A DNA stretch of 64,000 nt from Ornithodoros turicata (taxonomy: Eukaryota > Arthropoda > Arachnida > Ixodida > Argasidae): positions 82,956,668 to 83,020,667 of the forward strand of contig NC_088203.1 of NCBI RefSeq assembly GCF_037126465.1, in the 5' to 3' direction. Below, one piece after another: positions 12,211 through 24,338 of this stretch. The notes beneath the pieces are model-generated. The model made no database searches, was not told the DNA's origin, and saw only the letters and a list, made by a program, of their open reading frames with translations. Every line of letters starts with the position of its first letter. Within the stretch, counting starts at the first letter, position 1. Both the position numbers and the translations under genes were made by a program.

Positions 12211-15200
12211 CTAACCAAACCTTCCAATGTGTTAACTGCCAGAGTGCAATGTAAATCAGCATCATGACTTTCTCCCACTTTATTAGTCCTTTTTATGGCA
12301 TTTTTCTTTTCTGCCTCGACACTTACAGAAATTCTCTTGGACACGTACAAAGACAAAACCAAACATGACAGCTAGATTGGCTATAAGGAGAGAGTTTCTT
12401 TCCAGGCTATCCAAGCATCTTTATCAGGTCCAAAGATCACCAACACACAACAATCTGATATACATATGTTTCTTTAACCAGGATAGTCTACTTACATGCT
12501 GTGTATATAATGTGAAGTTCCCTAATTTTAGCCATTACAAATAACTGCAGAAACATTCGCAGTAATAATTGCAAACTTCCTTTTACAACATCACGCTCCG
12601 CTACGGTGAGACTTGTAAACGAAAATATGTTGAAAACAGCACGATTTTTGTACCTGACAAGCAAAACATCGCTTGGCAGATATGAATTTTTCTGACTGGA
12701 GATGTTTAAAAATAGAGAGTAAGATTGCTGCGATACTGTCCGCTGAATCCGGCCTCCGTACAATGCGAACAGCGGACGCACTTTGCTAGCGACTCTTTTT
12801 TTCTCTTTTTATATTACGATGTCTTCCAACAAACAAAAATCACACACAACTTCACACGCGGAAAGTCTTGTAATGCATAGCTTTGGGGAAGAAAACATGA
12901 CTGCAAAGTTGCAGATTGTATACATAGCTACTGCAGTTATAAACGCCCTGGTTGATTCTGCCGTTACGCTTTACAGGTTGCTTTGCAGGCGCACACAGTC
13001 CTGGCAACCGACACCTGTGTCCAAAACAGTTGTAACCTGTGCAAACCTCCAAAAGTTTGGCGTCTAGAATAACACGGAGACCCACACAGCGTTGAACGCA
13101 CGCGCTGCTTACACACACGCACACACACATACATTCATTGAAACCCAAGCCCATGAACAATAAATAGAAAAATACCCTAGCTCCACTACAGCCTCAAAAT
13201 TTCTCGTAAAGGACGAGTCTACAAAGTAAACTGTGTCTCTTGTAAAAATATTCTGTCCTGCATAGTGTATTAAACCTATGACTGTGATGTGGCAATCTGT
13301 AACTCAGAACAAAGACGCGTGCACGCTACAGGAACCAACCGACGTTCAGCACTGGAAAACGACAGATTCAATTGTACCTACAATGTGTATTCACCCTAAA
13401 AGGTACAACACCCACAAATGCTGCCAGTATTGCTGAGCTGTTGCAATCAGTAACCACCAACGGAACCCTGTTAACAGTGACACATCGCACCACACTTGCA
13501 CTTTCACTACAATCAAACACACATCTGTATGACCATACATGAGCCCCTTACTTACAGTACAGTGTTGTTTCGACAGCTCTTCCAAGCCTCACAAGAGTGA
13601 AGAATTTAGAAGACCAGAAAAAGTGACGTCAAAAGCCATCGAGAAAATGGTGTAAATGCAGGTAGGCCGGCGGAGTTGTCTTTGCGTTTTCATGTGCCGC
13701 AGTCTCAGGTCTTCTATAAGTGAGGACTGTAGAAGGTAAATTGTTTAATCGTGCCCTGTAGTGAGGCTTTGCTGGGTTTTTCATGTTCTCCCTCTCTTCC
13801 AATATGAGGCCTGTTGTGCTGCATGCGATTCTACATCAAGGTAGCTGATGACTGTTTGAAATTGTGCGTTAATTTGTATGTTTACAAACTATAAAAAAGC
13901 TTTCACATGATATGTCGGCTCACGTGGATGGGACGAACAGTTGCATAGTTTAGTTGCTAAACTTGTGTTTTTGTTTCCTTGGTGTTCCAAAAGTTCTTTG
14001 GCAGGGGATATGAACAGTGCACCATAAGAACGTGTGCGTGACACTGCATGGAGACGAGTTTGGCACTTTACATTAGTGGCGTCCCAAAGTGGATCTTTTT
14101 TTTTTTGTCCTCGACATAATTTATAATGTTTAGAATTAAACACACTGTAAACTTGTTGCAGTGAGAGGCTCGGAAATAATGTAGAGCAGTGATATGCAAG
14201 TTGAATATGCCTTCTATAGTATGTGAGGAGTATTCTCTCTACAATGCAATGTAAGAAAAATAAAAGCGAAGCTGCATCTTAAAAGAGCCATTACCTATCA
14301 AAGATACCAAAACTAAAGCACACTGTAACTGCACAGAAATGCACAATACTAAACCTGTTCCGCCTAGTTTCAATTCAGACAGATATGTGAAGACTGAAAA
14401 CAACATCTTGCTCAGTCGCAATCTGGCTAAATGTTGTCCCTCCATGAGGTTACATGCAGCATAGGCATGACCTGAATTAAGAGTGCCATAGAGAAATGCC
14501 TGGGCAGAAACTGCTGTGACCAAACCAAGAGACAAAGGTTGCTTCTTGGGTGCCAAAAATTATCTGTGCATCAGAAATGAGTATGCTTGCTACAAGGAAC
14601 CCGACTACATAGGAACCAGAGAATAAAATCAAATAAATGCAAAGCAGTCAAATGCATGCGGCATAAATAGAGAGGCGCAAGGAAGAAGGGTGGCACTAAA
14701 CATGCTGGACTCATACGATGCAATCATACGATTATGCAAACAGCAAGGGCGAGGAGGAAGACTGGAGTGTACCCTGCGATAATACTGACCCCAAAGTTTT
14801 ATTTTTATTTTGTCCGTGGTCATGCACTTTGTGCGTATGTCTAAAAATTACTGGGGGGCAACAAGCCAGTAAAACGTGAACACGGGCTCTGGCAAGGTTT
14901 CGTTGGCACGGATGTTATGTTGCATCTCTAAACATTTTCACGTTCAAATCATATTTACTGCTTCTTTTGCTGTTGGGCTTGATATGTGAACGCTGATGAA
15001 CCTGGAGACGCGGCTAAAGCCACCTGAGAACCACACGAAAAACAATGATGGTGCCTTCTCGGCATGAATAAGGAGGAGGAGGACCTACAAAGGCAGAAGA
15101 GTACTTACTATACATGGGACACCCCGCACCGCAAAATAATTAAGACGATAAACCCGAGAGTCATTAAATAACGTGGCCATTCCTGTCTTAAAAAAACCCT

Positions 15201-15796
15201 GTTGTAATGCTCTGCAAATAACTTAAGTCTGGAATATGTATAGATTGTGTATATACGTGTGTAAAATAGAGCATAGAAGAAAACAACTTGTACATAGACA
15301 GCATTGATCACGTCCTCAACAGAAGAAGCTAAACGCACGTATGTATATTCATATATGGCCCTGTAACCACGCACAGTGCTGTGTGTCGTGAAGGCTGGCA
15401 TAAATACATATATCTAAATAGTGGGGAATATGTGCATGTATGTACACTAAATAATAAAATGTAGAAGAGTACACTAACACCCTGTGGAACTCAATGTAGA
15501 ATTCTGAACTTTGTATGACACATAATATATCATGTTGTTCTTCACGTTGTGACACTCCTTCGTCCGGATCATGAAGTGGTTTGTTAAAGACGAATGTTGC
15601 AGTCTCGAAGCCATAAATCAGTTTGCAAGCCATGATTACCTACCCATGAGCATGCCATAGATTCACTTGTCAAGGAACAGGACTTTAAAGGGGGCACTCA
15701 AGTGCAAAAATTTCTTCTGCGCCGAACGAAAGATGCCATCACGAAAGACGTGACAAAAAGGAAGAGGATTCACCTTTGCGTCATTTGTGATTTACC

Positions 15797-16188
15797 GTGT
15801 ATTTACACGAGCGACATCCTTAGGGGACTCCAGGGGACTCCAGGGGACTCCAGGGGACTTAGGGGACTCCAGGGGACTTAGGGGACATCCGAGGGGGCTC
15901 CAGTGGAAGAAAAAGCAAAAACTGCTCGCGGAGCCGGAAGTTCCGCCCTGTGTTATGTTGAGCATTCACACGGTGCCGGCATACTGCGCATTTAGCAAAC
16001 GACATCACCAGTGTGTGTCTTCCTGTCGTCTGCTACGGAATGTGTTGTGGCTATGCATTCCCCACGGTTAGCAGTGCATGTGAAGACACAACACTGAGCA
16101 CTCGCGCCCACGTGACAGCGGAAAGCTTATGACATTTTTCGCATCTTCCGCTGCAGTATTCTGGGGAATGGCGTTCGTGTGAATACAT
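15797..16188. mobile_element. MITE with GTGTATTTACACGAGCGAC ends, copy 2
   Basis: About 392 bp. The left end GTGTATTTACACGAGC is inverted at the right end as GTTCGTGTGAATACAT. It shares long blocks with the copy at 10621-10948 (GTGGAAGAAAAAGC, CGTGTTATGTTGA-like, TTCCCCACGGTTAGCAGTGC). It contains a 10-bp tandem AGGGGACTCC repeat (about 15824-15902) that is missing from the other copy. Confidence 0.7.
15824..15902. repeat. Minisatellite of AGGGGACTCC units
   Basis: About seven imperfect 10-bp units (AGGGGACTCC, with AGGGGACTT variants) inside the MITE above. Confidence 0.85.
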
Positions 16189-16776
16189 GGTTGTGAGCAA
16201 AGGAAACTGCAATGTACACTTCCCATGTGCTTCTTTTACAATGCGGAGAGGCCATGGATTGGTCGACCCAAATGACCTCCCGTGATGATTGGACAAATCG
16301 TTTTGCAGAGACCAATGACAGCGTAAATTGCGGTTTCCTTCGTTCATAAATCACGAACGATGCAATGGATGAATCCCGTTCCTTTTGTTGTTGTTGTCAA
16401 GGTAACGGCATCATTCATTCCACGAGAAATTTTTATTAGTGCTCCGTTAAGCATAAATGATTCACATTGCAGCTTTTTTTTCTTTTCTTTTTTCATCCGA
16501 AGTAAGTTGGTGATCCTTTTGTCACATTTAAATATATTTACTCCCCCCAGTCCTTTACTGTTATGTCATATTGGACAGAGAAATTCAGGGAAGACTATGA
16601 ACATCCCCAAACAAAATTACCGACATGCTCATAGGTTAAGCACTTACAACCTAATTTCCATAGCTAATCCACTGAAAGGGACTGTACTTGGCAAGCCTCT
16701 CCAGACACACTTTTCGCAAAACACCAAAGTGAAATAATAAATATAAATAAAGCTTCTAGTTACAGATGCCTGAATT

Positions 16777-17027
16777 TCAGACAACACTAAAAAATGTACA
16801 TGTAAACCTCAACTGATCACGTCCAGCTACCGAGGCCTCATTCACGAGCGATGTCGCAAAGGTTTCAAGCATTTTGTACTTGCTTGTCAGTTCTTTTAAA
16901 TCCCTCGAAATGTTATCTAAATACTGCTGACGGACTTGCCTTGATCCCTCCCCCCCAATCTCAATTGTTATTTCATTAATTATAGCACGTATGCTTCTGC
17001 CCATAGATCTCATTATGAATGTTGCCT
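16777..17027 (-). CDS. Candidate exon encoding a helical, non-finger segment
   Basis: The acceptor CTACTCTTTACAG precedes AGGCAACATTC. In phase 1, the phase used by the finger exons, the frame is open for 83 codons to a stop at 16777. The product (EATFIMRSMGRSIRAI onward, then EGSRQVRQQYLDNISRDLKE and TSKYKMLETFATSLVNE) looks like real protein: mixed charge, helical, possibly coiled coil, few rare patterns. I do not recognise the domain. The last dozen residues (FTCTFFSVV) read like intron, so the true end may be a donor such as GCCTCG|GTAGCT or GATCA|GTTGAG. It may be another alternative end, an internal cassette, or part of a different gene. If terminal, the isoform would be 453 aa. Confidence 0.5.
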
Positions 17028-17126
17028 CTGTAAAGAGTAGCTATCAAAATTTAAAAGAAAACACGACAGACGCAGGAGAACTAACTCTGTCGCAGCACGA
17101 CTTCGTTGCACCCAGAAGCTGATGAG

Positions 17127-17473
17127 TTATGTACCATCCGACAGTTCTGACGGCAATGGAAAGCGATACTTGCGGTACTTGAAGTCTTCCGACCTCATGT
17201 TGTGGATGGTTTGCATGTGGGTCTTGAGGTTGCCGGGCCAGTTGAACAGTTTCCCGCACACATCACACTGGAAGCGCCGGTTGAAGGGCTTGTGCATCAG
17301 CATGTGGCGCCGCATGCTGTGCTTGGTCGAGTAGGTCTTGAGGCAAATGGGGCATGTGTTGTCGTTGCGCACCGCGATGCCCTCGGGGCGCTGCATCTGC
17401 TGGAGGTACGTCGTGTACTTGCTCAGGAAATCGTCCACGCTAGACAGGTGCTCCTGCGACTCACGGACTCGAC
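17127..17473 (-). CDS. Alternative terminal exon ZF-7: two C2H2 fingers
   Basis: A very strong pyrimidine tract ending CCCCCCAACCCAG precedes GTCGAGTCCG. The exon is phase 1 and the predicted isoform is 485 aa. About 45 residues (RVRESQEHLSSVDDFLSKY onward) precede the fingers and look helical. Finger 1 is CPICLKTYSTKH ... HMLMH and finger 2 is CDVCGKLFNW ... HMQTIH, with the F-x-W motif and H-x4-H. The tail ends in PLPSELSDGT. An exon-like frame at 16777-17027 begins only 100 bp downstream. Confidence 0.95.
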
Positions 17474-18566
17474 CTGGGTTGGGGGGGAAGGGAGAAGGGG
17501 AAGGAGGAGAAAAGCAGGCCAATTTGGTTACTCCAGACAAGAACACGATCGCAGAACACCAGTCCAAATCGGTATACAGTTTCAACTACAAGACGTGCAG
17601 TCATGAATGTCACTTCAAACACTTTTTCACCCTAAGAGCTCACTGAAGTTTGATGCAAGCCCAGCAACGCTGAGACGTGGAGCGGACAAATGTAACGCGA
17701 GAAAAACGATAGGAGGAAGTATTATATAAGAGCAAAGAGGTAGACACAAATGTATAACGCAGACGTCAAGCTTCTACTTGATCCGTGTCCTGGTTCCCGG
17801 GCTTCCGCTAAATGGGAAAGAAAAAGGTGGTCAGTATTTGATCTGCACATCAAAGGACCTCAGTCCACACTGCAGTCTGGCACATAATGCATGAAAGCAG
17901 TACCTGAGAGGTGTTATTCCAGTGATATTTGGTACGAGAGATTATACCTGAGAAGACACGAAGCTGACCACATGCACTGTCACTGACGTACCTTCACCAA
18001 ATCAATTCCCCAAATGTTTTTATTATCCAGGCTTTTTTGTATATGTACATTTGAGTAGGTTTAAATGAGCAAAACAGCAAGGCCACTGTGCGAGATCTGG
18101 GAATAAATAATGATAGCTTGCATAATGTCTCTTCTGAGCAACACAATCTTTGTCTTCACCACCGTTCACAGAAGCTTACAGATATGATGCAAATAATTCA
18201 GCTCACACTTTTCCTGCACAATCGAAGGTAATAAATAACAGTACCCCTTGCACCCCTACACAAACTTGGGTACCAGAGCTTCAGGTATCAGATAAACAAA
18301 TTTTTCCCATTTTGTTCCTATAAAAGCGTTGGGAACCTCAGCTTACATCAAATTCACTAAACTGATCAGCACAAGCCCTGCAAAAGGCTGCATTCCAACA
18401 GAAACCAATCGAAGCTCTTTCTAATGCGATTTTTCAGTGATTTCAGTGCTTTTAGTGATTACGTGTGTGCTAAAGAAACAATTCTTCAGCTTATGTTCGT
18501 AAAAAAAACATGAAAACATGCATAAACAATGCCAAAAGCACCTAAATCTTCAGGACAAAAGTACCT

Positions 18567-19208
18567 TAAAGGGGCACTAAAATGCAAGAACAAGTTCACT
18601 TCAAATTACGTTACACGCTACGTTAATTTCGTACTTGTTACCATAATTCAAAACTTCCGATTCCGTTACGGAGCTACAATCGAAATTATACCGGACACTT
18701 CCTTGCTTCGGCGCTAAGCAGTGAACGTCGTATCAGCTCGTGCATTGGTGTTTTTAGTCCGGTGTTTAGTCGGTGCCACACCGTGGAGCAGCCCCGGCAA
18801 AAAACATGGTGCACGTTGCGAGGCGGACCGGCGTCGCTGTCCAAAGGACGTGAAGATAAATGTTGTCAGTGGAGCACATTCGAGAGAACTGTTGTGGGCT
18901 ACAATTCAGTAAATCGGTATTGAAAAATGCAGCAGTGCCCATCATGTCGTGCATATACGGAACACTACGATCGGACCCGTTCCAAATGCACATGCCCACG
19001 ATAGGTATGTGCGCACTTCTCCTGCTGTCTCATTAGCCAATCTTTGCCTCCTGGGGATCCCATTCGTTGCCGCAAAAGATGGCTCTGTTTTCACTGCGTT
19101 TTTCTTCTAAGTGGTAGCGCTCTGTGAACAAATTTTGCTTGCATTATACTAATTGAAACACGGACTTTCATACGAGAGCAAGTTGTCTTTGCATTTTAGT
19201 GCCCCTTT
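18567..19208. mobile_element. MITE with TTAAAGGGGCACTAAAATGCAA ends
   Basis: About 640 bp. The left end TAAAGGGGCACTAAAATGCA is matched by the inverted right end TGCATTTTAGTGCCCCTTTA. No transposase is visible. A similar single end (TTTAAAGGGGGCACTCAAGTGC) occurs at about 15684, probably a relic of the same family. Confidence 0.75.
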
Positions 19209-19239
19209 ACCAACTTTGTCACAAGGTTTCCATCACTAC

Positions 19240-19908
19240 CTACGCCCATATTTTGGCGAATTTGTGTGGTGATTTCGTGGCAACTTCTTTTGCCAGATCC
19301 GGAGCAGTCACGTTCGCTTGATCAAAGCGAAGCAATCTCGCATGTTCGCGAGTGCCCGGAATTTGCCAGCTAGCACGTTTTTCGGGTTGCCCCACTACAT
19401 CCGCACTGCAAGGGTGGCGACAGCCTGCATCAGCACGCACGCCTGTGTTCACGTGGGTTAGCAGACGACGAAACCCGAAGATGGGCAACCGCGATGCCCC
19501 CAGCATGATCCCAGCAGTTAAAACCGCTAGATTCCTGGCACTAATGTTCGGGTGGCAACGGTCACACGATACAGCGCGGGCAATTTCCAAGCGCTGGGTC
19601 GTGTTGCCATGAAATGACCACCCGAATTCACCATTAGATAATACGTCACAGAGCCTGGCACTTGCAACTGGAACAGCAATTTTAGAAACAAAAGTTATTT
19701 CACAGTGGCAGCTTCCAACAACCATCCAACCATGGAATTGCAACACCCTGGGTTTATGATGAGGATATTTAACGGCCCTTGCTTTTAAGCATCTTGACAT
19801 ATCAGTACAGTACCACGCACTACTCTCTAAGATCACAATCTTGCTCATCACGACACTGGTACTTGGTACCACACGAACGAACCACGCCGACTGTGCTGCC
19901 TGTTTCAA
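19240..19908 (-). CDS. 222-codon open frame of unknown nature
   Basis: This is the second longest open frame in the window, in a locally GC-rich island within an AT-rich intron. It begins at an alternative codon (TTG) rather than ATG. I recognise no domain. The middle has a Cys/His group (SCDRCHPNISARN), and the C-terminal half is Ala/Arg-rich. It abuts the MITE ending at 19208, and the composition suggests a transposon-derived piece. It could also be a chance open frame in GC-rich DNA. No splice sites tie it to the BTB gene. Confidence 0.2.
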   Translation of the reverse strand: MKQAAQSAWFVRVVPSTSVVMSKIVILESSAWYCTDMSRCLKARAVKYPHHKPRVLQFHGWMVVGSCHCEITFVSKIAVPVASARLCDVLSNGEFGWSFHGNTTQRLEIARAVSCDRCHPNISARNLAVLTAGIMLGASRLPIFGFRRLLTHVNTGVRADAGCRHPCSADVVGQPEKRASWQIPGTREHARLLRFDQANVTAPDLAKEVATKSPHKFAKIWA

Positions 19909-22900
19909 ACAGGGGGATTCGTAATATTATGCTACGTCTTAGAGACCGTTCAAACAGAGGATCCTGCGTTTTAGTGCGTCGCTACAGTATGCTTTCCTGC
20001 ATATGCTGACTTTTGTCTGTGGTCGGTCATAGCACTATGAACAGCGAGAGTCACGTACTATGTAACCAGAATTGGGGTCAGCAAATGCAAGATAGCATAG
20101 CATCACGATACACTCAGCACAAGGATCCAGTTTTACTAATTAATCATTCAAATGCTCTCGAAGCCTTGCTCTTGAGGGCATGCGTCAACATTACAACTTT
20201 TAGTGTAATGTTTTTCTAAGTAGCACCATACACATCTCTATGCAAAACCTTCAGCACATCGATACTCAAACCTTTACGTACACAATACGTACACACGAGA
20301 GACAGACGTGTAATAGTGGAAATAAGATGAGTTCATAAATAGGAGCGATCATGATGGATGCTACACATTAAATGTCATCCCTACTTAAACTACATCTAAC
20401 TCGAAAGCGACCACCTCTGCCGGAGAGGCGAGATGTTTAAAAATGTCTACAGCACTACGAACAACACATTAAGTGTCACTTGGTGACAGCACAAGAGCAC
20501 TGGACACATCATTATGCAATATGCTATGTTGTTAAACACTCAGCTAGGCTGAATTCTTCCCTCAGAGTGCCACTGCGCATCAATGCTATGTACACGCTTG
20601 ATTTACAGTGTGTGTGTTATCGCACCACGCACGACTACACCGAAAACGTTATTTTGTGTGCGAAAAGGTGTTAGTGTTTGTGTCTCACGATGAAAATTTT
20701 CTGCAAGTATGAAAATAATAAACAATCTCAAAGACTGTGCATTACATTGTAACAGCCTGCTGAGGGCAGGAGTGCAAATCATGAAACAGCATGCAGCTGT
20801 GACATTACATCAAAACTATGTTGTATGTATTCAAACAGTCGGCTTATACATGACTAGGGCATGGGTGGCAGTTGTACTATTGTTCATTTGAGTGCATACT
20901 GAACTGGGTTCTTAATATCAACAGACAGTTTGTCTTTTGCTCCTTGCTTCTGTCAAAATATCATATATTTTGCCCATTACCTGCCATTTCTCTTTCTAGC
21001 ACATCATTACCTTTTCGATGTCTGTTCACTACTTGTCACATGATTTCTTTTGACTGCACTTGAGGTTTACAATTGCATAGCAGCTTGCAAAGGGACGTGT
21101 CTTGTGTTACTGCCACTTCTCGTGTCTATGAGCTATGTAAGCACGCCTGCTTTGTCAACAGCAAGCTCGAGAACATAAATACATGCATCAGGGAATACTC
21201 AAAATAACACTCAGCTATGCATCTGACCTACAGCAACAAGTTTCATACTCAATGCTGCAGTTACACTGCTCATAGCTGAGCTTGATAACAAGACACTGAG
21301 GTCCATTTCCATATATGCTTTCTAGAACCTAGACCGGACACTGCTTCTAACGATGAAGTGTGTGTGTTTAAGAGAAAAGACGTGCCTTTTTTGGCTAATT
21401 CATGAAATTGCTTCCTTTCCATGATGGAACTAATGACATTACTCAGTCGATATTCATGAGATTCTATGCTACGGAAGTTTCATAAATAGAGATTCAAGTT
21501 TGTTACGTCGCGTACACATGCATGCAACTGAGCAGGAGCTGCACGAGAGCTTCTAGCTGCACACGATTATATAACATCATTCATTATAAATAAAGCAATG
21601 CTTTCTTCCAGCTTACAGTAGCCATAAATATTCATGTGCACAACAACAAAGACAGCGACATTGTGCAGCAGCACAAAGTTTTACTCAATCGCTCGAAGCA
21701 AGTAATGCAAGTTGCTCGGCTGGTCCATCGAGAGTGCTGCATGCAGTGGAACAATGGAATGAAAACTGCTCACTTGAATGGAATATCGGTGGCCATGTAT
21801 ACTGCATTCCAATAAACTGAGGTACTTTACGCTAGCGGTTCTCGAGAAATCAAGATGATCATATTTGCAACAATGGGGGGATCGTTTAACACACAATTTT
21901 CAGAACATGAGATGACTAAGACAGCACGCAGAGGTAGATGATGATACATAAAGCAGCACATCACAAAATGAACAGAAACAAAGGCCATGTGCGCTCCACT
22001 GGTTTTTGTTTGCGACTTAGACCAGTTGGAACATCCATCCACCAGATTTACGGCCAGTACGTATGTGCGTTTGAATGTCGAACAAAAAAAATGTTTGTAC
22101 TTCACATCTGCACTTTTAAGAATTTGCTGTCATTCAGCTGAACTTATGACTGGGGTTGAACTGCTAAGCAGAATAATAATGCTACATATAAAATACTCTG
22201 CCGAAATTTTATCCGTCACTTTATTCGGGGTAATCATGGCCGCGTAATTTTTGTCATAGGAGGGATCACATTCAATTTTTTTAAAGAAAAAAACGTTGCT
22301 GAGGTTTACAGGATACGGTGCCAGTGAAAGGGCGCAGACTAGCTGGTTACACCGGTGGTTAATACTGTGCACTGTTCCTCGGCGACGACGAAGCGCCTAC
22401 AAGTAGCACAACAATAATCGCGAACAGGGTAAATATTAGACATTTTGTCTTCGGGTCGAATTATACTCAATTGTGAGAATGTTCCTGGAGAATCTAAAAG
22501 ATCCAGTAATTTAAGTATGACCTTGCACTTTATTTACGTAAATTTCGTGTATCGGTCCCCCTTCCGCAGTGTTGCAACGCCACTGGATGACACGGCGACT
22601 AGTAACTCCAACTATTATGACCCGCAAGAGGTATTGTGAAACTGTAGACTCGTCATTGTGGGTCAAAGCGTCTTCCGCGTTGAGGAGGAGAATGCTCTCA
22701 GCCATACGTCAACGTAAACAAACATTGAGAACGCCAATTTATATCCTGCTCGTTGCACATTTCAATTAGTATACGATTAGACTTTGAGACAGAGAATTCA
22801 ATGAACACTACGAGTGACGGATGCAGACTCACAACTCCGACGCGCCGAGCAAAATGCCAACATCTGAGAAGCACGCGTGGGATGCTCTCACAAAATGAAC

Positions 22901-23029
22901 AATTTGGATCAGTCACTTCTGAGAGAGTGCTTGCGAGAAGCGCTTCCCAAGACGGCTGCTACGGTCAGCTGCCAAAATACTTGACGCTCGCACAAAATTT
23001 GGGACTAAAACGAACAGAACACGAATACA

Positions 23030-23484
23030 CTACTTGTCTTGGGCTTCTTTGGACTCGTTCCAGGCGGCGCTGGCGGCCTGGAGTAAAAGTAGCGATGGCG
23101 ATGTCGAGTACCCAACGGGAGGGAGCATCGCTTGGTTCCACCGATCCGATGCCGTTGCTGAACAAAGTGCCGCTGAATCACGTGGTGCTGATGTGGCTGT
23201 TATGGTCAATGATGGCGCTGCCCGAAAGTTTAACTTGAGTTCGCGACTGGACGGAACGTTGTGGATCTTGCGTTTATGGGCATAAACGTTATTCCTCCAG
23301 AGGAATGACTTGTTGCATATGTCACAGCGGTAGCGCCGTCGCTGTGGCGTATGCATCGTAAGGTGTCCATCAAAGTTGCTCTTGTTCGAGAATGTCTTGT
23401 GGCAGATGGGACACTCCAGCTCAATTGGGCGTCCTCTCAGTCCCAGCAACGGAGGTCGTCCCCTCCGTCTCGGCATAACGGGCC
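23030..23484 (-). CDS. Alternative terminal exon ZF-6: AT-hook plus two C2H2 fingers, long tail
   Basis: The acceptor ATTTACACCATTTGTAG precedes GGCCCGTTATGC. The exon is phase 1 and the predicted isoform is 521 aa, the longest of the set. It opens with PRRRGRPPLLGLRGRPIE, which holds two RGRP cores and thus an extra AT-hook-like region. Finger 1 is CPICHKTFSNKS ... HLTMH and finger 2 is CDICNKSFLW ... HKRKIH. About 75 residues follow the fingers, rich in Ala, Ser and Thr, ending NESKEAQDK. Combined with the AT-hook of exon 1, this isoform would have two minor-groove contacts as well as its fingers. Confidence 0.94.
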
Positions 23485-24099
23485 CTACAAATGGTGTAAA
23501 TAAACGCAACTTTATTTTTCGGTCCTGTACAGAACACACAAATATGCATTATACACGTTAATACAATGCCCGTAACACCAGGTAATTACATATAATACAC
23601 AAATTAATACAGAGAGCCGAGAACGTAGTTAAGATCTTTACAGGGCTGTGTCACGCTCGTCGCAAACATAGAAACTATAAAATTGGGTGCAATGCGAAAC
23701 AATTCTCCAACTCATCTTCAAGAATGATCAACGCATCAACTTGCCGCAGTTACTGCCAATCGCAGTCTCTCACAAAATTACCACATGGTATTACTGTATA
23801 TGCACTTCTTGTACATGAACAAAACACAAGCATTGATGTGTCAGCATTTCTTGTTGAGTACCAGAAAAAAAGCTCGTATAACGGCAATGAAACAGGATGG
23901 GATTTCCGCAAATATCACAGATTATCAGAATTGCAACATAGGGTTTCACATGAAATGAAAAGCATAATACATTGCACACAGGTGTTGCTGCAGAACATCT
24001 CTTTCGCTACACCAGAACAAATGCGAATCAGTTTTAGTTACGATTTTGAAAGCAGCAAAGTACATGTGTTGGCCCAAGAAACCTATCAAAAGTGACGTT

Positions 24100-24338
24100 C
24101 TACATGTAGCTATGTCTGTCATGGACAGCACGGTAATGCCGCATCAGTCCATGCTTCCACTTGAACTTCTTCATACATTTCATGCACTTGTATGCCATTC
24201 GCTCTTGGTCATGCAGAACCATGTGCCTTTTCAGGATGAACATGTTGCACAGCACTTTGTGACAAACTGGGCACTCGGCGGGGTATAGATTGGTATTTTC
24301 CTCCTTCCTCGTGAGGCTAACAAAGTTAGTAGTCAATC
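24100..24338 (-). CDS. Alternative terminal exon ZF-5: two C2H2 fingers
   Basis: The acceptor ATCTATTTGCAG precedes GATTGACTAC. The exon is phase 1 and the predicted isoform is 449 aa. Finger 1 is CPVCHKVLCNMF ... HMVLH. It has Leu in place of the usual aromatic residue after the second Cys. Finger 2 is CMKCMKKFKW ... HYRAVH, with the F-x-W motif. The C-terminus is short (DRHSYM). It lies only about 600 bp upstream of ZF-6, so its 3' UTR must end in that gap or overlap the next acceptor. An AATAAA on the minus strand at about 23511 is a candidate signal but falls in the ZF-6 side of the gap. Confidence 0.93.

Larger units (their letters stand above)
10056..16776. other. Intron stretch between candidate exon 16777-17027 and ZF-8
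   Basis: It contains two copies of the GTGTATTCACACG MITE, a (CA)n tract at about 13110-13130 and a solo GGGACACCCCGC end at about 15117. One weak exon candidate is listed at 11984-12210. Other open frames have no coding look. Confidence 0.5.
17474..23029. other. Intron between ZF-6 and ZF-7
   Basis: It contains the MITE at 18567-19208 and a GC-rich open frame at 19240-19908, listed separately. Otherwise it is AT-rich sequence without supported exons. Confidence 0.6.

Noticed and set aside
12852..13160. Minus-strand Cys-rich frame (VCTGYNCFGHRCRLPGLC)
   Set aside because: Partly a translated (CA)n microsatellite, and the Cys/His spacing matches no family I know.
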